A stretch of DNA of 9,367 nt, from contig JAZDHC010000186.1 of NCBI GenBank assembly GCA_043806395.1, positions 1 to 9,367 of the forward strand, in the 5' to 3' direction. The notes beneath the pieces are model-generated. The model was not told where the DNA came from and did no database searches. It saw nothing but the letters and a program-made list of their open reading frames with translations. Source of the stretch: CG2-30-40-21 sp043806395 (GTDB taxonomy: Bacteria > UBA9089 > CG2-30-40-21). Made by a program: the position numbers and the translations under genes. This document shows, piece by piece, positions 1 to 4,427 of this stretch; position 1 is the stretch's first letter, and every line of letters begins with the position of its first letter.

Positions 1-16
1 TTTCATCGTTTTTCAT
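1..16 (-). CDS. Possible start of a gene running off the left edge (partial)
   Basis: On the minus strand an ATG at 16-14 is preceded by an AAAGGA Shine-Dalgarno-like motif with about 5 nt spacing. It opens a frame reading MKNDE before the window ends. Only five codons are visible, so no product can be proposed. The start-plus-SD arrangement is the only support, and such a motif could occur by chance in this repeat-rich stretch. Confidence 0.25.
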
Positions 17-58
17 ATGATTCCTTTCGGGCAAGGGGACATCATCTACAGAATACAA

Positions 59-84
59 CCCCCTAACCCCCTTTTCTAAGGGGG
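59..84. repeat. C5/G5 hairpin, dispersed-repeat-like
   Basis: Two C5 tracts separated by TAA (59-63 and 67-71) are followed by a perfect 7-bp stem, CCCCCTT (67-73) with AAGGGGG (78-84), around a 4-nt TTCT loop. There is no T-run on either side, so it is not a convincing terminator. Sequences of the form CCCCCTAA-CCCCCTTT-AAGGGGG are familiar intergenic repeats in many environmental bacterial genomes. The minus strand has two G5 tracts plus a third G5 run on the opposite strand, so a partial G-rich structure is possible but not a full four-tract quadruplex motif. Confidence 0.45.
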
Positions 85-163
85 AATATTGCACTCTCAA
101 CTAACCGCAAGCTTTCAAACAAAGGTGAACCGTCCCGATAACGACAAATAGTGTACTGAACTC

Positions 164-190
164 TTTCCGCGTTCTCCGCGTCTTTGCGTG
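164..190. repeat. Three 9-bp GC-rich units (CCGCGT-type tract)
   Basis: Three consecutive 9-bp units are visible: TTTCCGCGT (164-172), TCTCCGCGT (173-181) and CTTTGCGTG (182-190). Read on the minus strand in one frame this gives the LTQRRGERG-like peptide often seen in spurious ORFs from intergenic repeats. The tract is markedly GC-richer than the DNA downstream. It is best treated as a dispersed intergenic repeat rather than coding sequence. Confidence 0.45.
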
Positions 191-560
191 AGTTCCTCAT
201 CTTCGCTCCCTACGGCATTCACCCCTACTGGTAGTAGTATAAAAGCAATGCACCCATTTCTATTGTGTGCAGAATGGTAGGTGATAGAATTTCCAACCCA
301 ATCCATAGCCAAATAATTTTTGCTTTTTCTTATCATAAATTATGTTTGTTATCATTTATAACCTATCCCTATATATATCAAATAATTATTTTTGTCCCTC
401 AAAGAGATGGGATTAGGTTTTCGTCTCAAGTCCTCATAATAACATAAGATACAACAATTTCATTTATAAGCACATCCATCTCAAACAGGATAGATGTATT
501 TCTCTATGAGTTTGTAAGATTGGAAATACTTATGAGTTATGTCTTTTATTATTATTTTTT
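191..560. other. AT-rich non-coding stretch, no gene seen
   Basis: No ORF here has a credible start, Shine-Dalgarno motif or recognisable protein sequence on either strand, and AT content rises sharply after about 300. The only structure found is an imperfect inverted repeat, AACCTATCCC (360-369) against GGGATTAGGTT (409-419), with a 39-nt spacer and one bulged base. No function can be assigned. Confidence 0.5.
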
Positions 561-570
561 GAAAAAAATG

Positions 571-599
571 TTGACAAAGATGAGGGGGACAGATATAAT
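571..599 (+). promoter_or_regulatory. Exact consensus sigma-70-type promoter (RNA-A)
   Basis: TTGACA at 571-576 and TATAAT at 594-599 are separated by exactly 17 bp. This is a perfect match to the housekeeping promoter consensus, in an AT-rich context. Transcription would start near 604-607. No convincing protein gene follows, which points to a non-coding transcript. Confidence 0.75.
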
Positions 600-605
600 A
601 CATAC

Positions 606-785
606 ATCATCATTGTTGCACTAAAAAAATTGATGGACTTAAAATTTTTAGTCCGCTTTATATATATTTTCTGTAGAACCACAGGGTGAAGAATGCTATT
701 AAACTGTTTTGCATCATAAGAAAAACTTATGTCCTTGAAAAAAAGAACGAAATAGTATTGTATTCGCATAGCTGTGGTTTTTTTA
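606..785 (+). ncRNA. Candidate structured small RNA (RNA-A), about 180 nt
   Basis: The stretch lies directly downstream of a perfect consensus promoter and has no convincing ORF. The predicted RNA folds into nested helices. A 5' hairpin pairs GGACT (635-639) with AGTCC (650-654). A long arm is closed by AACCACAG (677-684) with CTGTGGTT (772-779). Inside it, AATGCTATT (692-700) pairs with AATAGTATT (751-759; nine pairs, one G-U), and an apical hairpin pairs CATAAG (715-720) with CTTATG (726-731). The closing helix runs straight into a seven-T tract (778-784), then A and a second T-run, which could terminate transcription. Otherwise the 821-848 hairpin would give an RNA of about 243 nt. It does not match any riboswitch, 6S, SRP or tmRNA consensus I know. 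An 18-codon ORF (633-689) lacks a Shine-Dalgarno motif. Confidence 0.45.
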
Positions 786-796
786 TTTTTTAATTA

Positions 797-857
797 ATAC
801 CAATTGAATATCAAAAAGGGAGGAGAGGCTATAGGTCTCTCCTTTTTTATTTGGTAT
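797..857. repeat. Nested inverted repeat enclosing a terminator hairpin
   Basis: Perfect outer arms ATACCAA (797-803) and TTGGTAT (851-857) enclose an inner stem of AGGAGAG (821-827) with CTCTCCT (837-843), extended by A-run/T-run pairing. The whole 61-bp segment can fold into one interrupted hairpin. The outer arms suggest either an extended terminator or a small palindromic element. Confidence 0.5.
821..848 (+). terminator. Intrinsic terminator, possibly bidirectional
   Basis: A 7-bp stem AGGAGAG/CTCTCCT, extendable by G-U and C-G pairs to a 5-nt loop, is followed by six T on the plus strand (843-848). On the minus strand the stem is followed by CCC and then five T, so weaker termination in that direction is possible. 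It lies just beyond RNA-A and could be its main or backup terminator. Confidence 0.6.
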
Positions 858-871
858 GGTATTTAACATAT

Positions 872-909
872 AAAAAACCCCTTAAGATAACTCGAAGTAT
901 CCTAAGGGG
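872..909 (-). terminator. Strong intrinsic terminator of RNA-B
   Basis: Read on the minus strand, a 12-bp stem (898-909 with 878-889, including four G-C pairs at the base and one G-U wobble) with a short TTCG-containing loop is followed immediately by six T (877-872). This is a classic Rho-independent terminator for transcription coming from the right. Confidence 0.75.
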
Positions 910-1018
910 CAGTAAGAGGTAAAAAAGAAATCTAAGATCCCCGGCCAGGTTTTCTTAGCTGATTTGTATGCACTATGTATTATCATAGCCATACGAATGC
1001 CTTTTTTTATCCTCAGGT
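872..1018 (-). ncRNA. Candidate structured small RNA (RNA-B), about 147 nt
   Basis: The unit runs from a near-consensus promoter (1024-1052) to a strong intrinsic terminator (872-909). The predicted RNA folds as a junction. A closing helix P1 pairs GAGG-A-UAAAAAA near the 5' end (1014-1003) with UUUUUUACCUC (926-916), with a single bulged A. Inside lie hairpin P2 (994-966: GTATG/CATAC and CTATG/CATAG around ATAATA) and hairpin P3 (958-932: CTAAGA/TCTTAG, with a GC-rich loop containing the palindrome GGCC). The terminator stem follows P1. All helices lie within the predicted transcript. No gene lies downstream on that strand, so a free small RNA is more likely than a riboswitch. I do not recognise the family. 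A 36-codon ORF (992-882) overlaps it, but its stop lies inside the terminator stem, which argues against coding. Confidence 0.5.
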
Positions 1019-1023
1019 AAATA

Positions 1024-1052
1024 AATATACAACATTTATTTGCTTTTGTCAA
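1024..1052 (-). promoter_or_regulatory. Near-consensus sigma-70-type promoter (RNA-B)
   Basis: On the minus strand TTGACA (1052-1047) and TATATT (1029-1024) are separated by exactly 17 bp. The expected start is near A1018. With the terminator at 872-909 it defines a compact transcription unit. Confidence 0.7.
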
Positions 1053-1152
1053 GACTTTTTTGTGGATATGAGAAAACAACCAACACTATCGTTAAAAAAA
1101 TTGAGCTAAAGTCTAATTTCCTGCATGGGCATTAGCCATTAATTCTGCCACT

Positions 1153-1158
1153 TATAAT
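1153..1158 (+). promoter_or_regulatory. Possible -10 box for the sigma-54 activator gene
   Basis: TATAAT at 1153-1158 lies 39 bp before the ATG at 1198 and would give a leader of roughly 33 nt. No good -35 hexamer is found at 16-18 bp spacing (1129-1136 reads GCATTAGC), so the promoter would be weak or activator-dependent. No sigma-54 -24/-12 motif is visible here. Confidence 0.3.
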
Positions 1159-1197
1159 CGTAACAAGGTAAGATTTGGCAACAGGAAGGTGAGGAGA

Positions 1198-2163
1198 ATG
1201 AATGGTTTTTATGGAATGATTGGGAATTCACCCCAGATGCAACGAGTGTACAAAGATATTGAAATAGCAGCTAAAGCGGATATTCCTGTCCTTATTCAAG
1301 GGGAAACAGGAACAGGGAAAGAGCTGGCGTCCCGTGCGATTCATGACTGTAGTAGCCGAATAAATGCCCCGTTTGTTCCGGTTAATTGTGCAGCCATACC
1401 GCGAGAGTTAGCAGAAAGTGAACTTTTTGGGCATGAAAAGGGTGCTTTTACCTCAGCCCATCGGGATCGGCAGGGAAAGATTGAGCTGGCAAATAAAGGC
1501 TCTATTTTTTTGGATGAAATTGGAGATATGGACATATTTTCACAGGCAAAACTCTTGCGGGTATTGGAAGAGGGAACCATTACCAGGGTTGGAAGTGAAA
1601 AGACAATATCTATCAATACCAGGGTTATCTCAGCTACTAACAAGCAATTAACGGATAAGATCCAAAAAAAGAGCTTTCGTGAAGATCTGTATTATCGACT
1701 CTCTACCTTTCAGATTAATCTGCCTGCATTAAGAGAGAGAAAGAGTGATATCTCTTTTCTTGCTGAATACTTTTTGATCAGGGCAGGGGAACAATTCAAA
1801 AAAAATGTGACAAGTATTTGTTCCATGGCAATGGAGAGATTAATGGAGTATAGTTGGCCCGGAAATGTACGGGAGTTTAAGAATGTCATTACACGGGCAG
1901 TCATCTCCTGCAAGGGGATAATTACTGTTGATGATATCGCCATCTCTCTGCCCTCTATTGACAAAATTAAGCCGGATGTTACGGTCATGCAGAATCCTCA
2001 ATGGCTTAGCTTTTCCAATGAAACATCTTTGAATGAGATGGAAAAGGAAGCCATTAAAAAGATGCTCTGTAACAATCAGGGCAACAAGAGAAAAACTGCA
2101 GAAGTATTAGGAATTGGACGGTCTTCCCTTTATTGGAAGTTAAAAAAGTATGGATTAAGTTGA
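1198..2163 (+). CDS. Sigma-54-dependent transcriptional activator, AAA+ plus Fis HTH, no sensor domain
   Basis: This bacterial enhancer-binding protein would bind upstream DNA and use ATP hydrolysis to remodel sigma-54 RNA polymerase into an open complex. From ATG 1198 it is 321 residues. About seven residues precede the AAA+ core, which has Walker A GETGTGKE (35-42), a GAFTGA-type loop written GAFTSA (82-87), Walker B SIFLDEIGDM (102-111), sensor I SATN (145-148), FREDLYYRLS (160-169) with the expected arginine finger, LPALRERKSDI (175-185), and sensor II WPGNVREFKN (220-229). A C-terminal Fis-type helix-turn-helix spans about 277-321 and ends GRSSLYWKLKKYGLS. There is no receiver, GAF or PAS domain, so it is PspF-like in architecture and must be controlled by a partner protein or by its own level. 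ATG 1198 is preferred because AGGTGAGGAG lies just upstream; an in-frame GTG at 1189 is the alternative. Its targets are not evident from the neighbours. Confidence 0.93.
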   Translation: MNGFYGMIGNSPQMQRVYKDIEIAAKADIPVLIQGETGTGKELASRAIHDCSSRINAPFVPVNCAAIPRELAESELFGHEKGAFTSAHRDRQGKIELANKGSIFLDEIGDMDIFSQAKLLRVLEEGTITRVGSEKTISINTRVISATNKQLTDKIQKKSFREDLYYRLSTFQINLPALRERKSDISFLAEYFLIRAGEQFKKNVTSICSMAMERLMEYSWPGNVREFKNVITRAVISCKGIITVDDIAISLPSIDKIKPDVTVMQNPQWLSFSNETSLNEMEKEAIKKMLCNNQGNKRKTAEVLGIGRSSLYWKLKKYGLS

Positions 2164-2183
2164 AACAATAGGTTTGTATTGTT
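2164..2183. repeat. Small perfect hairpin after the activator stop codon
   Basis: AACAATA (2164-2170) and TATTGTT (2177-2183) form a 7-bp perfect stem with a 6-nt loop, starting at the base after the TGA. It overlaps the next hairpin by two bases. No T-run follows, so it is not a standard intrinsic terminator, though it may protect the transcript's 3' end. Confidence 0.4.
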
Positions 2184-2209
2184 GGGGGTACGATATGCCG
2201 TGCCCCCAA
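2182..2209. repeat. G5/C5 palindromic hairpin between convergent genes
   Basis: TTGGGGG (2182-2188) pairs with CCCCCAA (2203-2209), continued by a T-G wobble and ACG/CGT, giving an 11-bp stem and a 6-nt loop. It sits between the convergent ends of the activator and the nucleotidyltransferase. It lacks a T-run on either strand. It resembles the dispersed GGGGCACG...CGTGCCCC palindromes found between genes in many bacteria, and may end transcription from both sides weakly. Confidence 0.5.
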
Positions 2210-2249
2210 AATCGTTAGTTTGTCTGGTTCCATTTTTTTCGCTACTGTT

Positions 2250-3410
2250 TCATCGTTTCTTATCCCGACCATGTCCCAACAAGTATCTGACAAGATATGT
2301 TGGATACAAAATGGGCGTTGGTTTTTTCTTAAAGTATGCTGCCAACCATCTTAGTGGAGGGAATAATATTCTGCATAAATATTTTAATTTATCCAATATA
2401 TTATCCATTTCAAGCAGATAGTATGTTGGTGCCTCAAACTGTGGCAACTTTTCTGCCTTTTGGAGAGCTAATATTTTTGGCTTGTTCCAGGCAACCTCAA
2501 ATACCATTTGACGAATGTTTCCGGGCTTTAATGTCTTCTTAAGACCTTCAGGGATGGGTATATTCAGTAATTCTTCCACAAGGATAAGGCTATTATAAAC
2601 CGAACAGGTTATGCCTCGGGCAGCAGCTATTTTTTGAATACAATTAGCATCAATTTCATCTCCATAATGCTGCACCACCGCACCAATATCACATAAGAGC
2701 ATCAAACTGCAAAAGTTATGCGTATTGGCATGAACGCACAGATGAAGCAGGAGTATCTCAGTCGATGGGATTGGTGCCCCATCCATGGTTCTGACATGCT
2801 CAAAAAGCCATGGCTCTTTTTTAGGAACACCCATATTAAACAAGCGAAAGTGTATCTCTACCGGGATATGACCCTTTTGGCTGAATTCTATCTGGCTGAA
2901 ATATTGGGTATATTTTACCATTTCGCTGCTGGTTAGCTCTGGCAGTGTCTCTGGCAGGCTATACCCAAGGGAAAAAAAGCATTCCTTTACCCTTTGCCAA
3001 TGTTCCTCTTTTACCACCAGATCAATATCCTTCATACATCTTACCCCAATGGATGGGTAGATAAGCCTTGCTAAGACTGGCCCCTTGAGAACCAATGCCT
3101 CAACCTCAGCCTCATGAAGTAATGTCGTAATCTTATGCAACTCGTCATATAAGTGCTTATTACGATTAAAGTTCTGGTTATGTATTTCTTTTAATTTGGG
3201 CATGATGGATTGTGGCTGCTTGCTTGGAACAATGGACGAGGTTAGGTGATGATAGAGTAGGGGAGCCATGCGATGTTTAAGACTAAGGCTAAGCACCTCA
3301 TCCCAGTCAATGGGAGTATCCATTAGCTGATAGATATTTCCCAAGACATCCTTATCTATCTTTGTCCTTGCAAGATATAGCAGTAATGGTATTTCATGTT
3401 TTTGCTGCAA
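2250..3410 (-). CDS. Nucleotidyltransferase family protein (PF14907-like)
   Basis: Member of the uncharacterised NTP_transf_5-type nucleotidyltransferases, predicted to transfer a nucleotide or nucleotidyl-activated group to an unknown acceptor. Relatives are often found near cell-surface polysaccharide genes (family knowledge). Numbered from the upstream ATG at 3455, the core motifs are LKGPVL (123-128), a conserved YPSIGVR (133-139), the catalytic carboxylate pair in DIDLVV (143-148), VEIHFRL (199-205) and HLCVHANTH (238-246) followed by a Leu-rich DI segment. A basic tail ends the protein. The start shown is a TTG at 3410, preceded by a full AAAGGAGG Shine-Dalgarno at 8 nt spacing, giving 386 residues. 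The ATG at 3455 gives 401 residues but has no visible Shine-Dalgarno, and its 15 extra residues look unlike the family. The gene follows the methyltransferase closely and is probably co-transcribed with it. The substrate is unknown. Confidence 0.85.
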   Translation of the reverse strand: MQQKHEIPLLLYLARTKIDKDVLGNIYQLMDTPIDWDEVLSLSLKHRMAPLLYHHLTSSIVPSKQPQSIMPKLKEIHNQNFNRNKHLYDELHKITTLLHEAEVEALVLKGPVLARLIYPSIGVRCMKDIDLVVKEEHWQRVKECFFSLGYSLPETLPELTSSEMVKYTQYFSQIEFSQKGHIPVEIHFRLFNMGVPKKEPWLFEHVRTMDGAPIPSTEILLLHLCVHANTHNFCSLMLLCDIGAVVQHYGDEIDANCIQKIAAARGITCSVYNSLILVEELLNIPIPEGLKKTLKPGNIRQMVFEVAWNKPKILALQKAEKLPQFEAPTYYLLEMDNILDKLKYLCRILFPPLRWLAAYFKKKPTPILYPTYLVRYLLGHGRDKKR

Positions 3411-3427
3411 TGGAATAACCTCCTTTC
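3411..3427 (-). promoter_or_regulatory. Strong ribosome-binding site deciding a TTG start
   Basis: On the minus strand GAAAGGAGG is followed by TTATTCCA and then TTG at 3410. The match to the anti-Shine-Dalgarno sequence is essentially complete and the 8-nt spacing is ideal. The ATG 45 bp upstream has only AT-rich sequence before it. Confidence 0.65.
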
Positions 3428-3461
3428 TTCTTCCCTCTGCTGTCAATGATAACATATTTAC

Positions 3462-4208
3462 TTAGAAAATGCAACCTTTAGTTTTCCTTGCCACGCAAAT
3501 AATTGATACGCCAAATGGTAAATCCCATGCCTTCAGAAATGATGCCTCTAATTTGAACAATGATTCAAGGATACGGGACAGCCATGCCGGATAATCCTTC
3601 TCAAAGGGCGACTTCAGGGGTTTATTCTTGCCAGCCATTGCCTTCCATCTTCGGCTAAGCCAGGTAACAGGCAAAAGCAAGGCATTCATATAAGATACCC
3701 TTTCTATATGCAATCCCACAGCCCTTAGCTTGTCACATAATTCTGAGGCTGTATATCTTCGCTTATGCCTGCATATCTCATCTATATCCCCCCACAAAAA
3801 TTGATATGAAGGAACGGTCAGGAGAATAATACCGTTTGGCTTGCAAATTCGGGCAAGTTCATGGAGTACTTGAATATCATCCTCAATATGCTCCAGAACA
3901 TCCAGCATAGTAATCATGGAAAATTCCTCATCCTTTATGGGCAGCTTTTCGGCTGAGGCACACATGGTATATTCATGCCCCATGTCCCTGCAAAATCTTA
4001 CTGCATCACAAGACACATCAACCCCAATCACCTGCCCAAATTTCTCAAGATGGCTCATGGTTGTGCCTGGTCCACAACCAACATCAAGTACCTTGCCGTA
4101 ATTTTGTGGTGCATACTTTGCCAGCAATGTAAAGATGATGTGCCGCCTTGCCCTGTGCCACCAATGGTGCTTTTCACTTTGGGCGTATTTTTCGATGGTA
4201 TTGTTCAT
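3462..4208 (-). CDS. Class I SAM-dependent methyltransferase
   Basis: A 248-residue methyltransferase of the UbiE/Methyltransf_11 type, expected to use S-adenosylmethionine on a small molecule or glycan/lipid acceptor in the cytoplasm. An N-terminal EKHHWWHRARR segment (12-22) matches a motif frequent in methyltransferases linked to surface-sugar genes. The Rossmann core shows motif I VLDVGCGPG (40-48), the acidic residue after beta-2 in GVDVS (62-66, D64), SAEKLP (85-90) and LDVLEHIEDD (102-111). Then comes a TVPSYQFLWGDID stretch with a basic RHKRRYT segment, typical of this group. The start ATG at 4208 follows AAAGGA at about 10 nt. Its stop is 6 bp before the upstream ATG, or 51 bp before the preferred TTG, of the nucleotidyltransferase, so an operon is likely. 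No strong promoter was found in the repeat-filled 219 bp upstream. The acceptor is unknown. Confidence 0.9.
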   Translation of the reverse strand: MNNTIEKYAQSEKHHWWHRARRHIIFTLLAKYAPQNYGKVLDVGCGPGTTMSHLEKFGQVIGVDVSCDAVRFCRDMGHEYTMCASAEKLPIKDEEFSMITMLDVLEHIEDDIQVLHELARICKPNGIILLTVPSYQFLWGDIDEICRHKRRYTASELCDKLRAVGLHIERVSYMNALLLPVTWLSRRWKAMAGKNKPLKSPFEKDYPAWLSRILESLFKLEASFLKAWDLPFGVSIICVARKTKGCIF

Positions 4209-4243
4209 GAGTTTTTTATCCTTTGTCGTCTGTTATCGTTGTT

Positions 4244-4307
4244 AATTACGGGGACACGATACTAAATTATTCAGAAAAACAAAATTAAATATTGTGTCCC
4301 CGTAATT
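4244..4307. repeat. 64-bp inverted repeat with 18-bp arms (REP-like)
   Basis: AATTACGGGGACACGATA (4244-4261) is the reverse complement, with one mismatch, of TATTGTGTCCCCGTAATT (4290-4307), and the centre is AT-rich. Arms of the GGGGACACGATACTAAATT type are familiar as dispersed repeats in many genomes. I recall them near REP-associated Y1 transposases; no such gene is present here. It would form a long hairpin in the leader of the methyltransferase mRNA. Confidence 0.7.
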
Positions 4308-4309
4308 GT

Positions 4310-4327
4310 CGACACTGGAAAGTTGAC
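4310..4327 (+). repeat. Lone copy of the end sequence of the right-edge inverted-repeat element
   Basis: CGACACTGGAAAGTTGAC (4310-4327) matches 16 of 18 bases of the left terminal repeat of the element at 9238-9364 (reverse strand of 9238-9255) and 14 of 18 of its right terminal repeat (9347-9364). No partner arm is seen nearby, so this looks like a solo end or remnant, two bases from the 4244-4307 inverted repeat. Confidence 0.5.
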
Positions 4328-4334
4328 GAGACAA

Positions 4335-4370
4335 TAGGCTATTAGTCCCTTTTTACATCCTAACAGCCTA
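4335..4370 (-). terminator. 11-bp hairpin downstream of the TamB-like gene
   Basis: On the minus strand TAGGCTGTTAG (4370-4360) pairs with CTAATAGCCTA (4345-4335), eleven pairs with one G-U, around a 14-nt loop. It lies 57 bp beyond the tamB-like stop. There is no clear T-run after it, so it may be a weak terminator or 3'-end stabiliser. The wobble makes the pairing complete only in minus-strand RNA. Confidence 0.35.
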
Positions 4371-4427
4371 CAATATAAACACATACAGCTTATCTACCTG
4401 AATAATTATGTCAGAGATATTACCACC

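Noticed and set aside
115..336. 73-codon minus-strand ORF containing LTQRRGERG
   Set aside because: The peptide comes from the 9-bp-periodic repeat tract, a known source of spurious ORFs. It has no Shine-Dalgarno motif or domain.
360..419. Imperfect inverted repeat AACCTATCCC / GGGATTAGGTT
   Set aside because: Long spacer, one bulge, no T-run and no linked promoter; could be chance or an old repeat.
433..536. CTCATAA / TTATGAG arms about 90 bp apart
   Set aside because: Short AT-rich arms are expected by chance in this composition.
633..689. 18-codon hydrophobic ORF in RNA-A resembling a type I toxin peptide
   Set aside because: No Shine-Dalgarno motif, and AT-rich DNA easily gives short hydrophobic peptides. 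Kept only as a remote alternative.
530..769. 79-codon minus-strand ORF across the RNA-A region
   Set aside because: Low-complexity AT-rich translation (Phe/Lys/Asn/Ser-rich) with no ribosome-binding site, antisense to a unit with a perfect promoter.
606..1018. Known riboswitch, 6S RNA, SRP RNA or tmRNA
   Set aside because: No match by eye to their conserved cores, and no coding gene is placed downstream of either RNA as a cis-riboswitch would need.
1418..1988. Additional ORFs overlapping the activator gene in other frames
   Set aside because: Shadow frames of a well-supported AAA+ gene with no motifs of their own.
2188..2215. GGCACGGCAT on the minus strand as a sigma-54 -24/-12 promoter
   Set aside because: The GG is present but the -12 GC is out of register, and no gene start lies properly downstream.
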